DNA of 64,000 nucleotides, taken from Azoarcus sp. CIB (GTDB lineage: Bacteria; Pseudomonadota; Gammaproteobacteria; Burkholderiales; Rhodocyclaceae). The notes below the pieces were generated by a model. It was given only the letters and a program-made list of their open reading frames with translations, had not been told where the DNA came from and ran no database searches. Of this stretch, positions 47,766-57,300 are shown piece after piece. Numbering within the stretch: the first letter of the stretch is position 1; each line of letters starts with the position of its first letter. Where the stretch lies: contig NZ_CP011072.1 of the NCBI RefSeq assembly GCF_001190925.1, forward strand, positions 1,302,001-1,366,000, written 5' to 3'. Both the position numbers and the translations under genes were made by a program.

Positions 47766-50700
47766 ATGAACCTGTCCCGTTTCTTCATCGACCGCCCGAT
47801 CTTCGCCGGCGTGCTGTCCTTGCTGATGTTCGTCGCCGGCCTGCTCGCGCTGCGCGTGCTTCCGATCTCGGAGTATCCCGAGGTCGTGCCGCCGTCGGTG
47901 GTGGTCCGCGCGCAATACCCCGGCGCCAACCCGAAGGTGATCGCCGAGACGGTCGCGACACCGCTGGAAGAGGCGATCAACGGCGTCGAAGGCATGCTCT
48001 ACATGGGCAGCCAGGCGACGACCGACGGTTTGATGACGCTGACCGTCACCTTCCGCCTCGGTACCGACCCCGACAAGGCGCAGCAGCTCGTGCAGAACCG
48101 CGTCTCGCAGGCCGAGCCGCGCCTGCCGGAGGAGGTGCGCCGGCTCGGCGTGACGACCGTCAAGAGTTCGCCCGACCTGACGATGGTCGTGCATCTGCTG
48201 TCGCCGAACGGCCGCTACGACATGACCTACCTGCGCAACTACGCGCTGCTCAACGTCAAGGATCGGCTCGCACGTGTCGACGGCGTCGGCCAGGTGCAGC
48301 TTTTCGGCTCGGGTGACTACTCGATGCGGATCTGGCTGGATCCGCAGAAAGTCGCGGCGCGCGGCTTGTCGGCAGGCGACGTCGTGCGCGCGATCCGCGA
48401 GCAGAACGTGCAGGCCGCAGCCGGCGTCATCGGAGCATCCCCGGGCCTGCCGGGCGTGGACTTGCAGCTGTCGGTGAACGCTCGCGGCCGCCTGCAGAGC
48501 GAGGAGGAGTTCGGTGACATCATCGTGCGCACCGGCGAAGACGGTGCGGTGACTCGCCTGCGCGATCTCGGCCGCATCGAGCTGGGCGCCGCCGACTACG
48601 CGCTGCGCTCGCTGCTCGACAACAAGGACGCGGTCGCGATTCCGGTGTTCCAGGCACCGGGGTCGAATGCGATCGAGATCTCGGACCGCGTTCGCGAGAC
48701 GATGCAGGATCTGAAGCAGCACATGCCTGAAGGCGTCGAGTACGAGATCGTCTACGACACGACCCAGTTCGTGCGCGCGTCGATCGAAGCGGTCGTGAAG
48801 ACGCTGCTCGAAGCGGTCGCGCTGGTCGTGCTCGTGGTGATCCTGTTCCTGCAGACCTGGCGCGCGTCGATCATTCCTTTGCTCGCCGTGCCGGTGTCGA
48901 TCGTCGGCACTTTCGCGGTGATGCATCTCTTCGGCTTCTCGATCAACGCCCTCTCCCTCTTCGGGCTGGTGCTGGCGATCGGCATCGTCGTCGATGACGC
49001 GATCGTCGTCGTCGAGAACGTCGAGCGCAACATCGAGGCGGGGTTGTCGCCACGCGAAGCGACCTACCGGGCGATGCGGGAAGTCTCCGGTCCGATCATC
49101 GCGATCGCGCTGGTGCTGATCGCGGTGTTCGTGCCGCTCGCCTTCATCAGCGGCCTCTCGGGCCAGTTCTACAAGCAGTTCGCGCTGACGATCGCGATGT
49201 CGACGGTGATCTCGGCGATCAACTCGCTGACGCTGTCGCCGGCGCTGTCCGCGCTGCTGCTGAAGGGCCACGACGCGCCGAAGGATGCGCTGACGCGGGG
49301 CATGGACAAGGTCTTCGGGCGCTTCTTCACCGCCTTCAACCGGACTTTTCGCCGCGGCGCGGAAGCCTACGGCGGCGGTGTGCGTGGCGCGATCGGCCGC
49401 AAGGCGGTGATGATGGCCGTCTATCTCGCGCTCGTCGGCCTGACGTTCGGGCTCTTCAAGGCGGTGCCCGACGGCTTCGTGCCGGCGCAGGACAAGCAGT
49501 ACCTGATCGGCTTTGCGCAGCTTCCGGACGGCGCGACGCTCGACCGCACGGAGGAGGTCATCCGTCGCATGGGCGACATCGCGCTGCAGCAGCCCGGCGT
49601 CGAGCACGCGGTGGCCTTCCCCGGCCTGTCGATCAACGGCTTCACCAACAGCTCGAACTCGGGGATCGTGTTCGTGCCGCTGAAGCCCTTCGACGAGCGC
49701 AAGGGCGAGGCGCTGAGCGCGGGCGCGATCGCGATGGCGCTGAACAAGAAGTTCGGCAGCATCGAGGACGCCTTCGTCGTGATGTTCCCGCCGCCGCCCG
49801 TGCAGGGCCTCGGGACGACGGGCGGCTTCAAGCTGCAGCTCGAAGACCGCGCGTCGCTCGGCTACGAGGCGCTGGACGCCGCGACCAAGGCCTTCCTCGC
49901 GAAGGCGTCGAAGGCGCCCGAGCTCGCGGGGCTGTTCTCCAGCTACCAGGTGAACGTGCCGCAGCTCTATGCCGACATCGACCGCACCCGCGCGCGTCAG
50001 CTCGGTATCCCGGTGACCGACGTGTTCGACACGATGCAGATCTACCTCGGAAGCCTGTACGTGAACGACTTCAACCGCTTCGGCCGGACCTACTCGGTTC
50101 GCGTGCAGGCGGATGCGCCGTTCCGTGCCCGCGCCGAGGACATCGGCCTGCTGAAAGTGCGCGCGCCGGGCGGGGAGATGGTGCCGCTGTCGTCGCTGAT
50201 GAACATCCAGTCGACCTTCGGTCCGGAACGCGCGATGCGCTACAACGGTTTCCTGTCGGCCGATATCAGCGGCGGGCCGGCCCCGGGCTACTCGTCGGGA
50301 CAGGCCAAGGCGGCGGTCGAGCGTATCGCGGCGGAGACCCTGCCATCAGGCATCGGCTTTGAATGGACCGAACTGACTTATCAGGAAATCCTCGCCGGCA
50401 ATTCCGCGGTGTGGGTGTTTCCGCTCGCGATCCTGCTGGTGTTCCTCGTGCTCGCCGCGCAGTACGAAAGCCTGACTTTGCCGCTCGCGATCATCCTGAT
50501 CGTGCCGATGGGGATCCTCGCGGCGATGACGGGCGTGTGGCTCTCCGACGGCGACAATAACGTGTTCACGCAGATCGGGCTGATCGTGCTGGTCGGGCTG
50601 TCGGCGAAGAACGCGATCCTGATCGTCGAGTTCGCCCGCGAGCTGGAATTCGCCGGCCGCACGCCGGTGCAGGCGGCGATCGAGGCGAGCCGGCTGCGGC

Positions 50701-51008
50701 TGCGCCCGATCCTGATGACCTCGCTGGCCTTCGTGATGGGCGTGCTGCCGTTGGTGCTCTCGACCGGCGCCGGCGCCGAGATGCGCAGCGCGATGGGCGT
50801 CGCGGTGTTCGCCGGGATGATCGGCGTGACGGCCTTCGGCCTCTTCCTGACGCCCGTGTTCTACGTGCTGCTGCGGCGGCTCGCCGGCAATCGCGCCCTG
50901 AAGCTGCACGGCGAGATTCCGCACCTCGAAGCCTTCGCGGGCTCGCCGGCAGCCGGCGGCGCCGCGACTGCCCCAGGCTTGGCCGCACCGCGCTCGCACC
51001 ACGAATAA
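47766..51008 (+). CDS. RND multidrug efflux transporter, HAE1/MexF-like
   Basis: A 1080-residue proton-driven efflux pump with 12 membrane helices and two large periplasmic loops. The start MNLSRFFIDRPIFAGVLSLLM and the LPISEYPEVVPPSVVVRAQYPGANP-type segment (residues 33-57) are typical for MexF/AcrB relatives. The proton-relay helix 4 has GIVVDDAIVVVENVERN with the Asp-Asp pair, and GFVPAQDKQYLI is present in the second half. Closest in flavour to MexF, whose substrates include chloramphenicol and quinolones; specificity is not readable here. It starts 25 bp after the adaptor gene. Confidence 0.94.
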   Translation: MNLSRFFIDRPIFAGVLSLLMFVAGLLALRVLPISEYPEVVPPSVVVRAQYPGANPKVIAETVATPLEEAINGVEGMLYMGSQATTDGLMTLTVTFRLGTDPDKAQQLVQNRVSQAEPRLPEEVRRLGVTTVKSSPDLTMVVHLLSPNGRYDMTYLRNYALLNVKDRLARVDGVGQVQLFGSGDYSMRIWLDPQKVAARGLSAGDVVRAIREQNVQAAAGVIGASPGLPGVDLQLSVNARGRLQSEEEFGDIIVRTGEDGAVTRLRDLGRIELGAADYALRSLLDNKDAVAIPVFQAPGSNAIEISDRVRETMQDLKQHMPEGVEYEIVYDTTQFVRASIEAVVKTLLEAVALVVLVVILFLQTWRASIIPLLAVPVSIVGTFAVMHLFGFSINALSLFGLVLAIGIVVDDAIVVVENVERNIEAGLSPREATYRAMREVSGPIIAIALVLIAVFVPLAFISGLSGQFYKQFALTIAMSTVISAINSLTLSPALSALLLKGHDAPKDALTRGMDKVFGRFFTAFNRTFRRGAEAYGGGVRGAIGRKAVMMAVYLALVGLTFGLFKAVPDGFVPAQDKQYLIGFAQLPDGATLDRTEEVIRRMGDIALQQPGVEHAVAFPGLSINGFTNSSNSGIVFVPLKPFDERKGEALSAGAIAMALNKKFGSIEDAFVVMFPPPPVQGLGTTGGFKLQLEDRASLGYEALDAATKAFLAKASKAPELAGLFSSYQVNVPQLYADIDRTRARQLGIPVTDVFDTMQIYLGSLYVNDFNRFGRTYSVRVQADAPFRARAEDIGLLKVRAPGGEMVPLSSLMNIQSTFGPERAMRYNGFLSADISGGPAPGYSSGQAKAAVERIAAETLPSGIGFEWTELTYQEILAGNSAVWVFPLAILLVFLVLAAQYESLTLPLAIILIVPMGILAAMTGVWLSDGDNNVFTQIGLIVLVGLSAKNAILIVEFARELEFAGRTPVQAAIEASRLRLRPILMTSLAFVMGVLPLVLSTGAGAEMRSAMGVAVFAGMIGVTAFGLFLTPVFYVLLRRLAGNRALKLHGEIPHLEAFAGSPAAGGAATAPGLAAPRSHHE

Positions 51009-51018
51009 GGAGTTGACC

Positions 51019-52482
51019 ATGACATTGCTGACTCATCCCCTGCGCTCCGCGCTCGCTCCGCTCCTCGCCGCCCTCGTGCTGGGCGGTTGCGCGACGGCGC
51101 CCGCGATCGATCCCGCCGCGTTGCCGAGCGCGCCGGCGGCCTTCAAGGAAGGCGACGGGCGCTGGACGCAAGCCTTGCCGGTGCAGGCACAGACCGATGG
51201 CGCGTGGTGGAAGGCCTTCTCCGACCCCGTCCTCGACGGGTTGGTGGAGCGTGCACTGGAGCGCAACAACAGTATCCAGATCGCCGCGGCCCGCCTCGCG
51301 CAGTCCCGCGCGCTGCTGCAGGCCACCGACTCGCAACGCTTGCCCCAGGTCGGCGTCGGCGCGGACGTCACACGGCAGGGCGGGGCGATCACGCCGGCCG
51401 GCGGTGGCGCGGGCAACCTGCTGCGAGCCGGCGCGAACTTCTCGTGGGAGCTCGACCTCTTCGGGCGGCTCTCGCAGGCGAGCAAGGCTGCGTCGCTCGA
51501 TGCCGACGGCCGTGAGGCTCTGCTGCGCAACGCACGTCTTGTCGTGCAGGCGGACGTCGCGCGCAGCTATCTCGCGCTGCGGGCGCTTGACGCCGAACGC
51601 GCGCTGGTGCGCGAGACCGTCGGCGCGTATCGCGACACGCTGGCACTCACCGAACGCCGTTTCGAGGCCGGCGATATCGCCGAACTGGACGTCGCGCGCG
51701 TGCGCACCGAACTTGCCGCGACGGAATCGGACGCGCTTGCGCTCGACCGCCGCCGCGCCGAAGTCGAGCACGCGCTCGCGGTGCTGGTCGGCGACGCCGC
51801 CTCCGACTTCGGGCTCGACACCGGAGAATGGAACTCCGCGCTACCCGTGATCCCGGCCGGCGTCCCGTCCACGGTGCTCACGCGTCGGCCCGACATCGAC
51901 GCCGCGCGGCAATCGATGCTCGCCGCCCAGGCGCGCGTCGGGGTCGCGCAGGCGGCGTGGTTTCCGGACATTGCGCTGACCGGTTCCGGAGGCTTCGCCT
52001 CCACGGAGCTGGGTGACCTCTTCAAATGGTCGGCGCGCTCCTGGGGTATCGGCGCATTGCTTTCGCTGCCAATCTTCGACGGCGGGCGGCGCGATGCGGG
52101 CGTGCGCAACGCCAACGCGGAACTGGATGCCGCGCTGGCCGGTTACCGCGAACAGGTGCTCGTCGCCTTCAAGGACGTCGAAGACCAGTTGTCCGCGCTG
52201 CGGCTCCTCGCGGAACAGGGCGAGGCGCAGGCACGCGCGGTCACCTCGGCGAGCCGTGCGACCGTCCTGTCGGACGTGCGCTATCGCAACGGGCTCGTCA
52301 GCCAGCTCGAACTGCTCGACGCCCGCCGCAGCGAGCTGCGCAATCGGCGGGAGGCATTGCAGGTGCGCTCCGCACAGTACCAGGCGACCGTCGGGCTGGT
52401 GCGCGCCCTCGGTGGAGGGTGGGCGCGAGATGAGGGGCTGGCGCTCGGCGGTCGTGCCGCGGCCGCGACCACAGGCGGTTGA
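51019..52482 (+). CDS. RND outer-membrane channel lipoprotein (NodT/OprN family)
   Basis: A 487-residue TolC-type channel. The signal peptide ends in the lipobox LVLGGCA (lipidated Cys near residue 23). The two repeated OEP domains are visible: WWKAFSDPVLDGLVERALERN and LLRAGANFSWELDLFGRLSQASKAA-type region in the first half, and TVLTRRPDIDAARQSMLAAQARVGVAQAAWFPDIAL-type region in the second (each shown only to mark location). AAGGAG (51007-51012) serves ATG 51019. Third and last gene of the pump operon, followed by a strong GC hairpin. Confidence 0.93.
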   Translation: MTLLTHPLRSALAPLLAALVLGGCATAPAIDPAALPSAPAAFKEGDGRWTQALPVQAQTDGAWWKAFSDPVLDGLVERALERNNSIQIAAARLAQSRALLQATDSQRLPQVGVGADVTRQGGAITPAGGGAGNLLRAGANFSWELDLFGRLSQASKAASLDADGREALLRNARLVVQADVARSYLALRALDAERALVRETVGAYRDTLALTERRFEAGDIAELDVARVRTELAATESDALALDRRRAEVEHALAVLVGDAASDFGLDTGEWNSALPVIPAGVPSTVLTRRPDIDAARQSMLAAQARVGVAQAAWFPDIALTGSGGFASTELGDLFKWSARSWGIGALLSLPIFDGGRRDAGVRNANAELDAALAGYREQVLVAFKDVEDQLSALRLLAEQGEAQARAVTSASRATVLSDVRYRNGLVSQLELLDARRSELRNRREALQVRSAQYQATVGLVRALGGGWARDEGLALGGRAAAATTGG

Positions 52483-52543
52483 GATTCGGCCGGGATGCGC
52501 GGGGGCGATGGGCCGGTCGTTCGGTTCGAACTGCGCACCATCG

Positions 52544-52574
52544 CCCGGTGCGGCCATTGCCGGGCCGCACCGGG
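52544..52574 (+). terminator. GC hairpin after the RND operon
   Basis: A perfect 12-bp stem CCCGGTGCGGCC (52544-52555) / GGCCGCACCGGG (52563-52574) with a 7-nt loop lies 61 bp past the channel gene stop. Only TT follows, so termination may be factor-assisted. The rest of the 264-bp spacer up to the FAD oxidoreductase gene shows no gene I can support. Confidence 0.6.
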
Positions 52575-52746
52575 TTGCGGACGCCTCAAGCGTGGAAATG
52601 TCGGTGAGGCTTTGCCGATATCGGCTAACGTCCTGCCGACAACCGCCACGAGAATCGGACCGTCACGCGCAGGAGCCTCGATGTCCTTCTCTTGAGGTCC
52701 GGCGTGCTTGGCGTTCATCGACCACAACCGCCCGAGAAACCTGAGG

Positions 52747-54099
52747 ATGAGCACTAAGCGGATCGTCGTGCTAGGCGCCGGCCCGGCCGGAGTCGCGGTT
52801 GCCATCGGCTTGAGGCGTGCGGGGGAGGAGGTGCTGCTGGTTGGCGAGCCGCGCCGCTTTGCCGCGGTGGAGGGGGTCTCCGCACGGGTGCTTGGGGCCC
52901 TGCACAAGGCCGGCTTCGCCCGGGCCGTGCGGTGCTTCGCTCCGCCATCGCAGCGCTGCGTGACGTGGGACGGTACGCACTCTCGTGCCAATTGGGAGAG
53001 TCTCGTCGACCGCCAGGCCTTCGACCGGGCCGCGCTCGAGGACGCCCGCAGCGCGGGTGTGCGCGTGGTGACCGGCCGGATCGTGTCGTGCGTGTCCGCC
53101 GTGAACGGGCATCACGTGGAGGTCGATCACGACGGCAGGCGGACGACCTTCGCGGCGGATTTCATCGTCGAGGCGCGGGGCCGTGCCGCACCGGGGCAAG
53201 GGAGCGCGCGCGTGCGCGGTGCGGAGACGGTGTCCCTGCTGCAGTACTGGGTCGGTCCGCCCGCGACCGCCGGTTCGGCGGTGGAGAGCTGCGCCGACGG
53301 CTGGGTGTGGATGGCCGCGCTGGCGGACGGTCGGCGTTATCTCCAACTGACGCTGGACGTTGCGACTGCGGCGCTGCCGCCGAAGCGGGAACTTGGTGCG
53401 TTCTGCCGTGCCCGGTTCGATACGCTGGAAACCGCGCGTCCATTTCTGGATGGTGCCGTGCCGGTCGGCGAGCCGCATGCGCGGACCAGCACGCCCGTAC
53501 TGCAGGAAGAGGTGGTCGGAGACGACTGGATCCGGGTCGGCGATGCGGCGATGGCGGTCGATCCCTTGTCCGGGAACGGGATCTTCCAGGCGCTTTCCTC
53601 GGCCTTGCAGGCCCCGGCCGTGATCAGCACCCTGCTGCACGATCCCCATCGTGCTGCTCTGGCGCGGCGTTTCCACCAGGAGCGGATCGAAAACCTGTTC
53701 TTCCATTTCGCGCGCATCGGCCGTGATTTCCATGCGCAGGAATCGCGTTGGCCGGAAGAGCCGTTCTGGCGCACGCGCCGCGCGTGGCCCGATGCGCAGC
53801 CGATCCATCGCGACACTTCCGCCGCCGACTTGCAGGTGATGCGCCGGCCCGTCGTATCCGACGGCCGGATTGTCGAGGACGAAGTGGTCGTCACGCCCGA
53901 CCAGCCTCTCGGCATCTGGCATGTCGATGGCGTGAGGCTGGCGCCGCTGGTGCGGGCCTTGCACGCGTGCGGGTCGCAGACGAGCGCCGAGGAGGTGCTG
54001 CGCGCCGAACTCGGCGGTGATGCCACGCGTGCAGCGCGGGTGGCGGCGTGGATGCGGGAGCAGGGCTGGCTGGCGGGGGAGCCACAAGAGATTCCGTAG
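52747..54099 (+). CDS. FAD-dependent oxidoreductase, halogenase/LodB-like, with possible RRE-like tail
   Basis: A 450-residue flavoprotein. The FAD Rossmann motif VVLGAGPAGVAVAIGL lies at residues 6-21, and the second FAD motif WIRVGDAAMAVDPLSGNG at about 260-277 is the GD...DPLSGxG form of tryptophan-halogenase/geranylgeranyl-reductase-like enzymes. The halogenase WxWxIP motif is not evident (a WVWMAAL segment lies near residue 183). The last 70 residues look like a small winged-helix domain (VVVTPDQPLGIWHVDGVRL...SAEEVLRAELG), reminiscent of PqqD/RRE peptide-binding domains; that is inference. The stop TAG is part of a REP-like GTAG head (54096). GAGG abuts the ATG, so initiation is uncertain. 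Confidence 0.78.
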   Translation: MSTKRIVVLGAGPAGVAVAIGLRRAGEEVLLVGEPRRFAAVEGVSARVLGALHKAGFARAVRCFAPPSQRCVTWDGTHSRANWESLVDRQAFDRAALEDARSAGVRVVTGRIVSCVSAVNGHHVEVDHDGRRTTFAADFIVEARGRAAPGQGSARVRGAETVSLLQYWVGPPATAGSAVESCADGWVWMAALADGRRYLQLTLDVATAALPPKRELGAFCRARFDTLETARPFLDGAVPVGEPHARTSTPVLQEEVVGDDWIRVGDAAMAVDPLSGNGIFQALSSALQAPAVISTLLHDPHRAALARRFHQERIENLFFHFARIGRDFHAQESRWPEEPFWRTRRAWPDAQPIHRDTSAADLQVMRRPVVSDGRIVEDEVVVTPDQPLGIWHVDGVRLAPLVRALHACGSQTSAEEVLRAELGGDATRAARVAAWMREQGWLAGEPQEIP

Positions 54100-54194
54100 G
54101 GCGGGAGCAGCGCAGCGTATCCCGCCATGCGACGGCCCGGTCGATTCCGGTGGCCGGATTGGCGGGACGCACTGCGTTCCTCGCTCTCTGCCCG
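54096..54194. repeat. REP-like doublet in opposed orientation
   Basis: The first element starts GTAGGGCGGGA and closes TCCCGCC (stem 54100-54106 / 54120-54126), with an inner GCAGCGCAGCG loop. The second (about 54161-54194) begins GGCGGGACGCACTGCG and is the inverted version of a similar unit. The GTAG head plus palindrome is the signature of REP elements mobilised by RAYT transposases. It lies between the FAD oxidoreductase and RTX genes and supplies the former's stop codon. Confidence 0.6.
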
Positions 54195-54373
54195 AATTCG
54201 TGCAGTTGTCCTCGGTCTAGCGAAAATGAGTTTGGATACGCCGGCATGCCGTGGCATGCTCTTGTATTTTTAACGTTCCCGCGTGTCCGACATTCGCGCA
54301 GGCGGAGAGTCGTTCGCTGCGGCCGTGTGCCGACCGGCAAGAGATCGCGTTCCCCCATTTCCGAGTATTCAAT

Positions 54374-57300
54374 ATGCTTGATAGCCTGATCTTTATCGAC
54401 AGCTTCAATAACCGAATTGTTACCGCGCCGTCGATCGATCCGAACCAGCTGGTGCTGTATCGCGATCCCTATTCCAATCAGTACACCGTGCGGCTGCTGG
54501 GTATCGACGAGGAGCTGCACTTCGCTCCGGGCACGATCCGGGAGATCCAGTTCGGCGACGGCACGGTGTGGGACCAGTTCGCCATCGACCAGGCGGTGTG
54601 GCAGACGCAGCTGCAGCAAGGCACGTCGGGCAACGACTGGCTGTGGGGCACGGAAGGGCAGGACGTGCTGCTGGGCGGCGCGGGCGACGACCAGCTGATG
54701 GGTAACGGCGGCAATGACGTCCTCGACGGCGGCGCCGGCAACGACAAACTGGACGGCGGCGTCGGCTCCGACACCTACGTGCTCGCCGCCGGCGGCGGCA
54801 CCGACACCATCATGGACGGCGGCGCCTACTGGATGGAACAGAACCGCATCGTCACCGCCCCGACCATCGATCCGGGCCAAGTGATGCTGGTGCGCGAACC
54901 CGGTGGCTACGACCAGTACGGCAATTGGACCGGCGAGCAGTACGTGCTGCGCCTGCTCGGCACGCACGACGAACTGCGCTTCAATCCGGGCACGATCCAG
55001 GAGATCCAGTTCGGTGACGGCACGGTGTGGAACCAGTTCGCCATCGATCAGGCGGTGTGGCAGACGCAGCTGCAGCAGGGCAAGGCGGGCAATGACTGGC
55101 TGTCGGGCACGGAAGGCCAGGATGTCCTGCTGGGCGGCGCAGGCGACGACCAGCTGCAGGGCAACGGCGGCAATGACGTCCTCGACGGCGGCGCCGGCAA
55201 CGACAAACTGGAGGGCGGTGCCGGTTCCGATACCTACGTGCTCGCCGGAGGCGGCGGCTCCGACACCATCATGGACGGCGGCGCCTACTGGATGGAACAG
55301 AACCGCATCGTCACCGCCCCGTCCATCGACCCGAGCCAGGTGATGCTGGTACGCGAACCGGGCGGCTACGACCAGTACGGCCAGTGGACCGGTGACCAGT
55401 TCGTGCTGCGCCTGCTGGGTTCGCACGACGAGCTGCGCTTCAATCCAGGTACAATCCAAGAGATCCAGTTCGGCGACGGCACGGTGTGGGACCAGTTCGC
55501 CATCGACCAGGCGGTGTGGCAGACGCAACTGCAGCAGGGCAGCGCCGGCAACGACTGGCTGTCGGGCACCGACGGCCAGGACGTGTTGCTGGGCAGCGCG
55601 GGCGACGACCAGCTGATGGGCAACGGCGGCAACGACGTGCTCGACGGCGGGACGGGTGACGATCGCCTCGACGGCGGTGTCGGTTCGGACACCTACGTAC
55701 TCGCCGCCGGCGGCGGTTCGGACACCGTCATGGACGGCGGCCCCTACTGGATGGAACAGAACCGCATCGTCACCGCCCCGACCATCGATCCGGGCCAGGT
55801 GATGCTGGTGCGCGAACCCGGTGGCTATGACCAGTACGGCAATTGGACCGGCGAGCAGTACGTGCTGCGCCTGCTCGGCTCGCACGACGAGCTGCGCTTC
55901 AATCCCGGCTCGATCCAGGAAATCCAGTTCGGCGACGGCACGGTGTGGGACCAGTTCGCCATCGATCAGGCGGTGATGCAGACGCAGCTGCAGCAAGGCA
56001 CGTCGGGCAACGACTGGCTGTGGGGCATGGAAGGGCAGGACGTGCTGCTGGGCGGCGCGGGCGACGACCAACTGATGGGCAACGGCGGCAACGACGTCCT
56101 CGACGGCGGCGCCGGCAACGACAAGCTGGACGGCGGCGCCGGTGCGGACACCTACGTGCTCGCCGCCGGCGGCGGTTCGGACACCATCATGGACGGCGGC
56201 CCCTACTGGATGGAGCAGAACCGCATCGTCACCGCCCCGACGATCGACCCGGGCCAGGTGATGCTGGTGCGCGAACTGGGCGGCTACGACCAGTACGGCC
56301 AGTGGACCGGCGACCAGTACGTGCTGCGTCTGCTCGGCTCGCACGACGAGCTGCGCTTCAACCCCGGCACGATCCAGGAAATCCAGTTCGGCGACGGCAC
56401 GGTGTGGAACCAGTTCGCCATCGATCAGGCGGTGCTGCAGACGCAGCTGCAGCAAGGCACGTCGGGCAACGACTGGCTGTGGGGCACGGAAAGCCAGGAT
56501 GTGCTGCTGGGTGGCGCGGGCGACGACCAGCTGCAGGGCAACGGCGGCAATGACGTGCTCGACGGTGGAGCGGGCAATGACCGCCTCGACGGTGGCGCCG
56601 GCGCCGACACCTATGTGCTTGCCGCCGGCGGCGGCTCCGACACCATCACGGACGGCGGCGCCTACTGGATGGAACTGAACCGCATCGTCACCGCCCCGAC
56701 CATCGACCCGGGCCAGGTGATGCTCGTGCGCGAACTGGGCGGTTACGACCAGTACGGCCAGTGGACGGGCGACCAGTACGTGCTGCGGCTACTGGGTTCG
56801 AACGACGAGCTGCGCTTCAACCCCGGCACGATCCAGGAGATCCAGTTCGGCGACGGCACGGTGTGGAACCAGTTCGCCATCGATCAGGCGGTGATGCAGA
56901 CGCAGCTGCAGCAAGGCACGTCGGGCAACGACTGGCTGTGGGGCACGGAAAGCCAGGACGTGCTGCTGGGCGGCGCGGGCGACGACCAGCTGCAGGGCAA
57001 CGGCGGCAATGACGTGCTCGACGGCGGAACGGGCAACGACAAACTGGACGGCGGTGCCGGCTCGGATACCTATGTGCTTGCCGCCGGCGGCGGCTCCGAC
57101 ACCATCATGGACGGCGGCCCCTACTGGATGGAACAGAACCGCATCGTCACCGCCCCGACCATCGACCCGGGTCAGGTGATGCTCGTGCGCGAACTAGGCG
57201 GTTACGACCAGTACGGCCAGTGGACGGGCGACCAGTACGTGCTGCGGCTACTGGGTTCGAACGACGAGCTACGCTTCAACCCCGGCACGATCCAGGAGAT

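Noticed and set aside
52495-52695. Small plus-strand frame with a CGHC motif between the RND operon and the FAD oxidoreductase gene
   Set aside because: Briefly resembled a zinc-finger peptide, but it spans the strong hairpin at 52544-52574 and lacks a ribosome site.
53891-56455. 854-residue repetitive minus-strand open frame
   Set aside because: Its repeats only mirror the 459-bp repeats of the RTX gene on the plus strand.
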